From Sapria himalayana (taxonomy: Eukaryota; Streptophyta; Magnoliopsida; Malpighiales; Rafflesiaceae), in contig JAREIK010003090.1 of assembly GCA_029783825.1 (NCBI GenBank), positions 137,166 to 201,165 on the forward strand: 64,000 bases of DNA, read 5' to 3'. How positions within the stretch are numbered: the stretch's first letter is position 1; the number at the start of each line of letters is the position of its first letter. The notes under the pieces were generated by a model that was not told the DNA's origin, ran no database searches, and saw nothing but the letters and a program-made list of their open reading frames with translations. A program made the translations under genes and the position numbers. This document shows, piece after piece, positions 36,700 through 49,013 of the stretch.

Positions 36700-36960
36700 T
36701 AATTACATCTTTTTCATCAATGTATCTAACTACAATGCATAATGTATAATCTATCACTAAAATTTACATTATTTTCTTTCCCCCAGCCGCTCCGGTCACC
36801 ATCTTTCTACTGCAACAAAGTTGTCCTAGTCGTGGTGCATCGTTTCTATTAAAAAATTTCTTCACTTCTACAAGCTTCGTTTGGGGATTATTATGGTACC
36901 ATATCTGTATGAAATTTAAATCTGTCAATGAAATCAAAATAAATCAATAAAAAAAGTTAT
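36700..36960 (-). repeat. Conserved 240-bp block, copy 1 in element B
   Basis: It contains CGCTCCGGTCACCATCTTTC and CTTCGTTTGGGGATTA, matching 4388-4640 in the same orientation. Confidence 0.75.
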
Positions 36961-36964
36961 GTTT

Positions 36965-37490
36965 AAATATATATATAATACTATAGTAAATATGTACATA
37001 TATACTATAATGTATATATACATATATATTAATATTTCACTAGCTACATATATTACTATAGTATATGTACATATATACTGCAGTATTATATGTACATTTA
37101 AACTAAGTATATATATACATATATACTACAGTATTATATGAGCATATATACGTAGTATATATGTACATATATACTAAATATATTTGTACATATACTATAG
37201 TATATATGTAGATATACTCAGTATATATGTACATATATACTCCAGTATTATATGTACATAAATACTCAGTATATACATACATATATACTTGGTATATACG
37301 TAAATTTATATTCTGTATATATGTACATATATACTTGATATATACGTACATATATACTTAGTATATATGTACGTATATACTTAGTATATACACACACATA
37401 TATACTCAGTATATACGTACATATGCACTATAGTATATATGTACGTATATACTATAGTATTATATGTACATATATATGATCACATAATCA
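36965..37490. repeat. TGTACA 24-bp unit array, copy 1 in element B
   Basis: Regular units TATATGTACATATATACT plus spacer and AGTA cover about 520 bp. Frames rich in Tyr/Ile/Thr on both strands are produced by the repeat. Confidence 0.85.
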
Positions 37491-37499
37491 TAGATAACA

Positions 37500-37870
37500 C
37501 AAAACTACAACAAATTAGTATTATCCCAATTATACTTCCCAAAGATGGCACAAAAATTCACTATCAACATAAATAAGAAATGCGAAAAGTATTTAAATTT
37601 AGGAAAATATCTCTGAAAACTGTTAGAGAAAAACCTGGAAGACAAGCCACGAGCCATGCTTGGCACACCAAAGTTCGCATCTTGCCTCCCTGCAACCAGA
37701 ACTCTCTTCCTGTCCCAAGGCCTATATGGGTGTTGCTCTACCCTGCCATTACCGAGCTGACAAGCTAACATAAAAACTAGCAGATGAAATGAAGTCTGAT
37801 CGTCAGCAATAATAACCATCAACAAATCAATAAAAAACTTGAACATAGAAAAATGCAGCACTCCACCATG
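37500..37870 (-). pseudogene. Coding-like cargo segment of element B, unidentified
   Basis: A minus-strand frame of 118 codons (37505-37861) covers a GC-richer segment with residues such as WDRKRVLVAGRQDANFGVP. An overlapping + strand frame of 62 codons (37580-37768) is also open. It occupies the same position, next to a TGTACA array, as the cargo at 5320-5660 in element A, without clear sequence similarity to it. No family was recognised; capture of a host exon is possible. Confidence 0.35.
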
Positions 37871-37959
37871 CTCATGTGCAACACAGGATTATGAAAATAT
37901 TTTTTGCATAATAATATTGAATAATTGTAATCTACGCAACCCTTGTTTTACATATTTAA

Positions 37960-38215
37960 AACATAACAAAATTTGACTAGACCTTCTTCTTCAATATATC
38001 TAATGACATTGCATAAAGTATAATTTGTCCGTAAAATTAACATTGCTTTCTCTCCCCCAGTTCCTCTGGTCACCATCTTTCTACTGCGACAAAGCTGTCC
38101 TAGTCGCAGCACATGATGTCTAGTGAAAAATTCATTCTTTTCTACCAGCTACTTTTGGAAAATATTATGTTACCATATATGTATGAAAATTAAACTAGTC
38201 AATCAAATCAAAATA
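37960..38215 (-). repeat. Conserved 240-bp block, copy 2 in element B
   Basis: It contains TTCCTCTGGTCACCATCTTT and AAGCTGTCCTAGTCGCAGC and closely follows copy 1. Copies 1 and 2, each followed by a TGTACA array, show that the block plus array was duplicated in tandem. Confidence 0.75.
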
Positions 38216-38249
38216 AATAAATAATAAAAGTTTTATTTTGATAAATATA

Positions 38250-38755
38250 AATGCTTCAGTATATATATACATATATACTAGCATTTCACTAGTTACATAT
38301 AATATTGCAATATATATGTACATATATACTAGTATATCTGTACATATATAAAGATTTATATGTGCATATATATTGTAGTGTATATGTACATATACTGAGT
38401 ATATATATACATATAAATACTTGTACATATATACTAGTATATATGTATATGTACATATATACTAGTATATGTATATGTACATATATACTAGTATATGTGT
38501 ATATGTACATTTATACTAGTATATATGTACATATATACTTGTATATATGTACAAATAAATACTTGTACATATATACCATTATATATGTATATGTACATAT
38601 ATACTAGTAAATATCGCGGAGAGAGGAAAGATAGGGCCGTGGGACTATCGTACACATATTTATATGTACATATATACTCAGTATATGTACATATATACTA
38701 CAGTATATATGTACATATACATATATACTTGTATATATGTACAAGTATTAACATA
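38250..38755. repeat. TGTACA 24-bp unit array, copy 2 in element B
   Basis: The units resemble copy 1 but often have ACTAGTATA in place of ACTNNAGTA. A GC-richer interruption (CGCGGAGAGAGGAAAG) lies near 38614-38650. Confidence 0.85.
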
Positions 38756-39565
38756 AATTAGAGAGTAAACATCCTTTATGGAGCATGAACTGATGAACAT
38801 CAAACAGCTAGATATTCGGTCATAAGTATTACAAAAAAGAAACAAACACCATAACCAGGGATGCAATCATCTTTGTTTGTTCAAAATTACGTCAAACCTG
38901 CAAACACAAGGAACAAGAAATTTGCAACTAGATTTTACAGGATGAAAGTTCAATACATACATGCATGCATACATGGATACATATATACATGGATACATAC
39001 ATACATATATGACCTCATTCTTTTTCTATTCCCTCTAAAAGTATTTATATAGAGTCGAGTGTAAATATCCATTATGAAGCATGAACATCAAACAGCTAGA
39101 TATTCTATGATAAGCATAAAAAAAAGGAACAAACACCTTAACTAGGGCTGCAAAAATCATCTTTGTTTGTTCAAAATTACGTCGAACCTGCAAACACAAG
39201 GCACAAAAAATTTGCAACTACATTTTACAGGATGAAAGTTCAATACATACATATATACATACATGGATACATACATACATGGATACTTACATACACATAT
39301 ATGACCTCATTCTTTTTCTCTTCACTCTACAAGTATTTACATAAAGTAGAGTGTAAACATCCATTATGTAGCATGAACATCAAACATCTAGATATTTTGT
39401 CATAAGCATAACAAAAAAGAACAAACACCTTAACCAGGGTTGCACAAATCATCTTTGTTTGTTTGAAATTGCGTTGAAACTAGAAACACAAGGCACGAGA
39501 AATTTACAATTGTATTTTACAGGATCAAAGTTCAATACATACATTCATGGGCACACACACACACA
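38756..39565 (+). repeat. Three tandem copies of an approximately 300-bp unit
   Basis: The units begin near 38762, 39057 and 39352. Each has GTAAACATCC-type, ACATCAAACAGCTAGATATT, ATCATCTTTGTTTGTTCAAA and TTTTACAGGATGAAAGTTC words, with CATACATACATG simple sequence between. The third unit is shorter and ends in a (CA)n run near 39550-39569. The short open frames here are not conserved between units. No function is recognised. Confidence 0.85.
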
Positions 39566-40829
39566 CACATAAAAGAACAAGCTAAAATAAATTATTAAAT
39601 TTTAACATATGAATGTTTGAAATTGCATCGTCATTAAAAAAGCATACTCAAAACCAGATGGAAGACACAGACTAAAAAATTAATTAGTGAGGTCTTGAGT
39701 TTGAATATCACTTTAAATCAAGAGAAAAATGGACCTACCCAAACTTACCTAGAAAGAGAATATTAATGAAAGCACATCATTATCATACTCTTAAAATATC
39801 TAGGAGTACTAAATTATTAAAATATTACAATTAGATATTTGTTTATTCTCTGACTAATTTAAAATTCTAAAAGAATATTTATACTAGATGTTTTATAAAT
39901 TATTTTATATTCCTCATAATTAAAAAAAAGGCTTAAATGAAAAATACTTAATATCATTTTCACTCCTAAAATTAAGAACTACAAAAAAAGCAGTATTCAA
40001 AAATTAACATCTTGAGAGGAATACCCAAAATCATTATTCCTCCAAAAAAATTTAATATAATAAGCAAGATTTAATAAAAATATGATATAAAAGTAACATG
40101 CTATAATATTCCAAAAAAATTTTGATAAACATGGTGATGTCATTTTGATTTATTATTTTCAAACAAAATATTTTATTGAAAATTGATGTGTGCGTGTTTA
40201 ATATTCCAACAATCATTTGTCTTAAAAACATGATGGCATAAAAAAATTAAAATACAATTTTAAAAAAATTAATGAGTCCAATTAATCATTTAATTTTAAA
40301 ATGTTTGTCTCTCTCCTAAATATATAACCCAACCAAATGTTTTTTTTTCACTTAACTACATTATATTATCATGTTGTATGAACATGAGATAGTCAATAAA
40401 TTATCTCTTAGTTTTTAAAATTTTAATTTCATTTGAGGCTGGACCTAGTATACAAGACTATCACTTAGTCCAATATTTATGAGATATTGATAACTCAATA
40501 ATTATCCTTCAAAAATCAATAAATGCTTTATCTAATAAATCTCAAAACCAAAACTTATTGTCCTTTGACAAAGATACTTGTCATCACATCAAGACAATGA
40601 TCTCTAATATATACATACAAAATAAGAACTTCTAAAGTAATCATGATCCATTGTACAGGACATTTAAATCTCACCAAGAGAGAGAGATAGAAATAAGCAT
40701 TACATGACTTGATGATCCCAATCCGAAGATGTAAATACTAAATGGATACATTCACAATCTATTTTAAATGAGTTTTCTATCATATCAGTTGATCCAGTTT
40801 AGAATAATGAGTTGGACATTCCAATTACA
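39566..40829. other. AT-rich interior of element B, no gene seen
   Basis: About 1.26 kb without a significant open frame or recognised motif. Confidence 0.5.
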
Positions 40830-40832
40830 TTA

Positions 40833-41219
40833 GAGCAACTCCAATGGGAGATGCCAAAAAAGGGGTACCAAATTTTATTTTGCAAACTTGAACAGTGTTT
40901 TTGGCACCCCTTAATAGATTTTTACTCGAATGGTAGGTGTCAACATAAGGTGCTATTGTAATAATTAAATATTTTTTTAATTAAATTTTTTTTCAACCTA
41001 TGAGAAAGATCCTTTGAGATGCACAATAGCCATAACTGCTATTTTACATCCTCTCTATTCTCTCTCCAAGATTTCCAAATATGGCACCCCAAGACATTTG
41101 ATGGCATTTTGCCACCTCTTATACCAACTCCATTGGAGTAATCTTTTTTTATTGTCTGTGTGCCATTTTAGCGGTTATGGAGATGACACCCCTAATAGCA
41201 ACTCCCATTGGAGTTGCTC
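40833..41219. mobile_element. Tourist/PIF-Harbinger-like MITE
   Basis: The element has perfect 18-bp terminal inverted repeats, GAGCAACTCCAATGGGAG at 40833-40850 and its reverse complement at 41202-41219. It is flanked by the triplet TTA on both sides (40830-40832 and 41220-41222), the target duplication typical of PIF/Harbinger. At 387 bp with no transposase it is a miniature non-autonomous copy. Terminal repeats of the GAGCAACTCCAATGGG kind are common in plant MITEs (family knowledge). The perfect arms suggest that it is young relative to the host element B. An open frame across its right end is incidental. Confidence 0.92.
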
Positions 41220-41222
41220 TTA

Positions 41223-44085
41223 TAGACAAATATATATAATTAAGAGGAACCCAAGAAAAAGATTGATCAACAAGACTAGATTGGTAATGAATGATATTAC
41301 ATAGCTTTATGATATTAATTTTTTGAACACATTATTTCATATGATTAACATGACCACTAATTGGTTATTACTTTCTATTTATCATCACATATATAACATA
41401 TATATTAGTTGATATAAAGAATACAATCTTTTATAATAATTTATATAAAAAATACTTATATAGTAGTCATTAGAATTCATTGTTCCTAGAAGCAGAGAGC
41501 ACATATATGATATACAGAATATGAAAGGTAATTTATAACCTCAAGAAGTCTCCCAAGACATGATTTAATAATTTTACTTAATATTTACTATATTTTGTCA
41601 TAAAAATATGTCACATTTATCTATTTTTTAAGTTGATCAAGATGTTAGCATGTGAAACTAATTCTATTCGATGATAATGATCTAATTACATGAGATAATC
41701 AGTTTGATATATCTAAACTAAACTCTACAAACCAAGTTTTAGATATTATTTAAAATATTTGAGGTTTTTTAGTGTTAAAAAGTATGACAACTCTTTCACA
41801 AAAAAAATAAATTTTATATATTTTATCTGATAAGATATATCATGATGTACATCACTGGCTTACTACTTGAAATAAATATAGACTTATCTAGATAAGTTGG
41901 TCTCTCAATTGACTCAACTACATATAGAATAATCATAAAAAACTAAATTTTCTAATAATACTTATGTCTGACATTGCCTATGATGTCAGTATATTTAGTT
42001 ATTTTTTAAATTTACATAAACATTTTCATATGAATATGATACTTTAAAATCAGAGGTATATGAAAAAAAAATTCAAGAAATGTAATTATAATTAAAGATT
42101 ATGAACATTATTGGATAGATAATATTAATATTCTAGTTAGACTTCTACGATCACAAAGCAAAAAATTGGCATATGTTTTTTTTTTATTTTTTTGTAAATA
42201 ACTTTATCTTTTGTAAAAATAGAAGATAAATATTTATTTCGAGATGCAGTATATTAGAAAAATACAAAGATATGACATCAGCAACTTATAAATTTCAATG
42301 GATCAAATACTTTTTGAATAAGCTTTATCTTCCAGTTTAGTAATTAACGATATTTCACTATGATGGCCAGATAGCCAAACATATTGCAGCCAACTCAATG
42401 TTCTATGAGTGGACAAAGCATATTAAGATTAATAATCATTTCATTCAAAATAAAATTCAGGATATTTTGATCACTAAAACCTACATACCTATCAGTGAGC
42501 TGAGTAAGAACATCTTCATGTAGGCTATTAGAGGACCATAATTTTTTGTCCACTCTTTCAAGTTAGGAATATGTGATAAGCATGCATTAACTTTAGAAAG
42601 ATGTTAAATTTTTAGTTTAATATTTTTTTATTTTATTTTTATTGTTTGGGAATACACGACTTGTTAGCTTCCCCAAACCATATACATGAGATTATATATA
42701 TCCAAAATACTATATTTCATTTTTATTAAAATTATTTTTCTTTTATTTAAAGATTCTCAATGCTCTCTCTCTCTCTACTCTATGCAAAACCAAAATAATA
42801 CTTATTTACACTTGATTAAATAAGTCTTGAAAAATTATAAAAATAAAATTATTTTTAGAGTATTTATCAATTTAGAAAATATTCACAATATAATTTCTTT
42901 GAGAGTTGGTTTGGTGTTTACAAAAAAGAAAAAAAATATTTTCACATAATGTTGATATCAATATAGATATATATATTAAAGTATAACAAATATTTTTTAT
43001 ATGTGGGATGTAAAGTAAATTTGTTACATCTATAAATTACATTAAGATTCAATGTTAAGTTGATATTTTCTTGTCATGGTTATAAATGAGCTGAAAAGAC
43101 AATAATGAAAATAGATACATTGATATATGCTATAAATAAATAATATATTCTTAATAATTGAAACTAGAAAAAATTTAAATTGAAAATTAGATAGATAGCA
43201 AATGTTTAAAAGTAAATAATTTAAAAATAAAAGATTAAAAATAAAATATTTAATTTGTAACTTTGATTTTAAATTGAAAAAATCAATTTTTCAAAATATA
43301 ATTATTTTCGAAATTTATGATTTATAATTCAAAAGAAAGAATTTTTTTTTAAAAATAAGTACTAAAAAATTAAAACAATTGACCTAATAAAGTATAATAA
43401 AAAAATAAATGTTAGATTACAAAAATAAATAATATTTAAAAAATAATTAATTACTCAATTTATGATTCATAATATTTACTTTTTATAAGAAAAAATATAA
43501 ATAGGATGGTTGTAATAGATACGTGTTTGAAAAGATGAATGTGTAACTTATCAATCTCTTCTAAGAGATGCAAACTATAAAAGAAAAAAAATCTTCTTTG
43601 ATAACTTATTAATCTCAACACTACATTTCTAATCTGACTAGAAAGAGTTGATCAATAAGATAAATTTCTTACATAACAAAGGAAGTTTTTCAAATGACTG
43701 CAAATTCTTTTCCCTCCATTGCATCTGAACACATCATGAGAAGTAGCTTACAAGACTATGAAAGTTGCTTTTAAAACTTCTAATTGCATCATAAAAGACT
43801 ACTAAACCACCATACATGTCTTGTATGGAGCCGGTGGGGTTTCTCTCGAGGCCGAAACACATTGTATGGATTGGTATCATTAATAAGTGGAGGAGAATTC
43901 AAAATCAACCACACCCCATGCCACCAATCACTTAGCAAACACATAAGTATGATAAAAAAAATTCAAAACAGAAATAAATAGCAAGTAGGCAATAGAATCT
44001 ATAAAAGTAACTCCTGGGATCCATTAACCACTATAACTATTATTGATGAGTAATGTCAATCATAGAGGCATCAAAAGGGTCGTGT
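41223..44085. other. AT-rich interior of element B, no gene recognised
   Basis: The stretch is mostly AT-rich with long A/T runs. A mixed-composition patch at about 43780-43930 (65-codon + strand frame at 43784-43981) and a GC-richer word cluster at about 44075-44105 stand out, but no family was recognised. Confidence 0.45.
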
Positions 44086-44190
44086 TGTGCCGGAATGGCC
44101 CATTATAGTATGACATATATGGTATTGTTATATGTTATTATACATATAGTATATGTAGTTATAAATAGTTATATATATTTAAACATATAG

Positions 44191-44265
<75 letters not shown>

Positions 44266-45425
44266 TACAAGTAGTTATATGTAGTTACATAAATGTATAC
44301 AAAGTGATAAATAGATATATAAATTTACATATATGTATACATAGTTAAAAATATAGTTATATTTATTAATATAGAGTTTTATATAGTTATACAAATATTT
44401 ATATATAGTTATACACATATAGTCAAACATAATAATGTATGATGTTATACATGTAATTATAAATATAGTTACATGTGGTTATACATATAGTTACATGTGG
44501 TTATACATATAGTTACACATATAGTTAAACTTATATTTATACATGTAGGTATATATATTTTTGTATATAATTTTATATATTTATACATATAGTTATGTAT
44601 AGGTATAGATATAGTAAAATGCATGTTTATATAATAATATATAAAAATGTATATTAAATATATGTTGAAAATTATATATTTAAATAAAGTTATGTATAAA
44701 GTTTTTATAGTTAAACATATAGTAAGATACAATTATTTATAGTTATATGTTATTATAGATTAAGCATATGTAGTTAAAAATAGTTATACATATTTAAACA
44801 TATAGTTATATATATATGTTCATACAAGTAGTTATATGTAGTTATACATAAATCTATACAAAGTTATAAAAAAATATATAGATTCATATATATGTATACA
44901 TAGTTACAAATATAGTTTTATTTAATTATACAGAGCTTTATATAGTTATACAAATATTTATATATAGTTATAAACATATAGTTAAACATAATTATGTATG
45001 TTGTTATACATGTAATTATAAATATAGTTACAGGTAATTATACATATAGTTACCCAAATAGTTAAACTTATATTTATACATGTAGGTATATATATATTTA
45101 TAATATAATTATATATATTTATACATATAATTATATATAGGTATAGATATAGTAAAATACATTTGTATATATTAATATATAAAAATCTATATTATATATA
45201 TGTTGTAAATTATATATTTAAATATAGTTACATTTAATGTTTTTATAGTTATACATATAGTAAGATATAATTATTTATAGTTATATGTTATTATACATAT
45301 AGTATATATAGTTATACATATAGTAAAATATAATTATTTATAGTTATATGTTATTATACATATAGTATATATAGTTATAAATAGTTATATATAATTAAAC
45401 ATATGAATATGTGTATGTATATATA

Positions 45426-45485
<60 letters not shown>

Positions 45486-47250
45486 TACAAGTAGATATAT
45501 GTATTTTTACATAAATATATACAAAGTTATAAACAAATATATAGATTTACATATATGTACATGTTACAAATATAGTTATATTTAATTGTTTAAAGCTTTA
45601 TATAGTTATACAAATATGTATATATAGTTATACACATATAGTTATACATAGTATTGTATGTTGTTATACATGTAATTATAAATATAGTTACAAATATAGT
45701 TAAACTTGTATTTATACATGTAGGTATATATATTTTTTCATATAATTTTTTATATCTATACATATATTTATGTATAAGTATAGATTTAGTAAAATACAGT
45801 TGTATATATTAATATATGTAAAAATATTTTTTAAATATATGTTGTAAATTATATATTTAAATATAGTTACATATAAAGTTTTTATAATTATACATATAGT
45901 AATATACAATTATTTATACGTATATGTTATTATACATATAGTATATGTAGTTATAAATAGTTATATATTGTTAAATATATAGTTATATATATATATTCAT
46001 ACAAGTAGTTAATGTAGTTATACATAAATGTATACAAAGTTATAAACAATTATATAGATTTACATATATGTATACATTGTTACAAATATATTTATATTTA
46101 ATTAAATAGAGTTTTATATAGTTATATAAATATTTATATATAGTTGTACACATATACTTAAACATAATATTGTATGTATTTAAACATATAATTATAAATA
46201 TAGTCACATGTTATAAATATAGTTACACATATATTTATACTTATATTTATACATGCAGGTATATATATTTTTTTCATATAATTTTATATATTTATATATA
46301 TAGTTATGTATAGGCATAGATATAGTTAAATACATTTTTATATACTATTATATAAAATTGTATATTAATTATATGTTGTTAATTATATATTTAAATATAG
46401 TTATGTTTAATGTTTTTATAGTTATACATATAGTAAAAGTCAATTATTTATAGTTAAATGTTCTTATACCTATAGTATATTCGGTTATAAATAGATTTAT
46501 ATATAATCATATTTAATTATACATAAAGTTATAAATATGTATGTGGTTAAGATATAGTTATATATAACATTTGTATAGTTATACATATAGTAAAATGCAA
46601 TTATAGATCATTATATATCATTATATATCATTATATATCATTATATATTATTATACAAATAGTATATTTTGTTAGAAATATAGTTATATAGAATTATACA
46701 TATAGTTATTAATTATAATATAGTTAAAAAAAGTTATATATAGTTATAAATATAATTATAAAATTAGTTTACATTGTTACAATATAATTAATTATAGTTC
46801 TGAAGAGATTTATATAGTTATACAAATATTTATAAATAATTAGACATATATGGTTAAACATATAGTTATATATAAATGTTTTTATAAGTTTTAATTATAA
46901 TTATAGTTACATGTGTGATTGCACACATAGTTATCCATATAGTTTTAAATGTAGATATACATGTTGTAGATGTAGTTATAAATAGTTTTTAATGTAATTG
47001 TATATATATAGTCATATGGCTATGTATTGGTATTGATGTAGATAAATACATTTATATATAGTATGTTAATATACATATTGTTAAATACATTTATATATAG
47101 TTATATATATATATATATATGTATGTATATGTTTATTAAATATATGTTGTTATATTTATATATAGTTATGTATACTATTTTAATAGTTATATATATAGTA
47201 AAATACACTTAAATATATTTATGTGTTATTAATCTTGGGATTATCATATT
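44086..47250 (+). repeat. GTTATACATATA-type satellite, several units (element B)
   Basis: Units beginning TTCATACAAGTAG occur at about 44263, 44819, 45482 and 45995, giving spacings of 556, 663 and 513 bp. More degenerate sequence of the same words runs to about 47250. The order of internal words is the same as at 7541-8410. Long (TA)n runs precede the units at 44195-44262 and 45428-45481. Minus-strand frames rich in Ile/Tyr are incidental. Confidence 0.88.
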
Positions 47251-48285
47251 TATATAATTTATTCTGTAAATATTAAATATGTTGTTAAATACACACTGCT
47301 CACCACAAACACCAACACCCATTATTACTAACAAATCTGTGGAAAAATACAAACTACCACAAGCAGGTCTGAGTGGCAAAATAAAAGGAAAATAGATGAA
47401 CACATCCATGTCTAGAATTAGTAAATCAAGATTTATGGGAAAATATATATAAGTTAGGAAAAAGATGGAATTAAAAAAAAACTAGAATCAAAACAAACAC
47501 TCTTGCATTAAGATAAGTGATGAAGAGTTAGGGTAGAAAGCGTACCTCAAATCAATAAGAAACTCAAGGCTGAAAGAAATCACTTCCATTGTTAGGTTTC
47601 ATTTTGATTTATACTTGTCAAGAGAGAGTGACAGATGGCATTAGTTAGAAACTTAGAGTTGTCTTTGGACAACAAGAAACAGTTTTAGAAGTAATATAAT
47701 TTCCCAAATGTTTTAATTTATAATTATCAACATATTTAATAAATAATAAATAAATTTAAAACATAAATTTTTCATCTTTTTTTTACTTAATAAATTATTT
47801 TCAACAAGTTATTGTGCATGTAGCAAGGTACACATGAAAAATAAACACTTTGCAATTTTTAATTATCAAATTAATTAAACAATAAATATATAAACAATTT
47901 CAAAAAATAGATGTTTAGCGTTCCAACTAGAAAAAAAAATCATGGCTACAAAATTTATAAATTTCATATTACAAGGCACACATGAAAAGATGATTGGTCT
48001 TCAAGCCACCCTCTTAAGAATCATAAATACTCTTTATGTTAAAAAATATATAAATATATATACTTTATGGTTATAAATTTTTAATAATTCATATTTATTT
48101 TTAAGAAGATAATATGAACTAATTTTAAAGGCATAAAATATCATATTATTTTATATCATTTATTATTTTTAAAATTCTAAAAATTACTCATCCATAGACC
48201 ATGACATACATTTAATAACCAAAAATAAATAAACTATTTAAAAAAATAATAAATTAAAAAAAATTAAATCATTAAAGATTTGAGA
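47251..48285. other. Interior of element B near the 5' end, no gene recognised
   Basis: A mixed patch at about 47290-47420 gives a 66-codon minus-strand frame (47209-47409) with no recognised motif. The rest is AT-rich. Confidence 0.45.
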
Positions 48286-49013
48286 CAGAAATTATCTACA
48301 GTGCAAATAGCTAGGGAAAATCCCTAGCTAAATGGATATATTTTGTGAAAAATAAAATTTAAGAAAATAATCGCTTGCAATAAAATATAAAAGAGAAAAA
48401 AAATTTTAGATAATTATTTTGCAATGGATTTTGTCTCGATATAATTAGCTAAGAAAAATCCATCATTAAATTCTCAGTTTTCTTTGTGTAGAAATCTATG
48501 AAAATATTAGCGTCAAAATTTATTTCGATATAATTAGCTAGGGAAAATCCATCGCTAAATTCCCAGTTTTCTTGATATAATTCCGTGGCACGAAAATATA
48601 TGAAAATATTTTGCAAATAGCTAAAATCCATCGCTAAAATCCATCGCTAGGGAAAATCTATGAAAATATTTTGCAAATAGCTAGTGCAAATAAGTTTCAT
48701 TGCACGGAAATCTATCAAAATATTATGGATAGAATTTATCTCGATATAATTAGCTAGGGAAATTCCGTGGCTAAATTCATGGCTAATTTTCCTGGTTTTT
48801 TTGTGGAAATCAACAAAAATATTAGTGACAGATAATTTTCAATCAGACATTTATATTACTAATCCATCACTAATCTGTCGCAAGTATTTATTTCATGTAA
48901 AATCAAAAATCCTTTGTTATTCTCTTACTATTCCCTAGATAATCCTTCTCTATTTAGCTAGGGAATGGTCCCTAACAAAATTTTCCAAGTTAAATTGACA
49001 TTTTCTTGTAGTG
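48286..49013 (-). repeat. 5' subterminal repeat region of element B
   Basis: Words like ATATAATTAGCTAGGGAAAATCCATCGCTAAATTC recur in direct orientation up to the terminus. Within it, a short segment at about 48600-48690 repeats ATGAAAATATTTTGCAAATAGCTA twice. Confidence 0.82.

Larger units (their letters stand above)
36224..49013 (-). mobile_element. CACTA element B, non-autonomous, inserted in the TATC array
   Basis: The left terminus TACCGCGAGAAAAATCCC is a transition-mutated CACTACAAGAAAA. The right terminus read inward is CACTACAAGAAAATGTC. TAT flanks both sides (36221-36223 and 49014-49016). Subterminal repeats, the conserved 240-bp block, the TGTACA array and the GTTATACATATA satellite occur in the same order as in element A, but the block plus array is duplicated and the satellite is larger. 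No TNP2 or companion ORF was recognised. A MITE lies inside. Length is 12,790 bp. Confidence 0.85.

Noticed and set aside
41014..41304. A 96-codon + strand open frame
   Set aside because: It lies mostly within the MITE and crosses its end, so it is incidental.
43784..43981. Possible captured exon with a 65-codon frame
   Set aside because: The composition is gene-like over about 150 bp, but no motif or splice structure supports a call.
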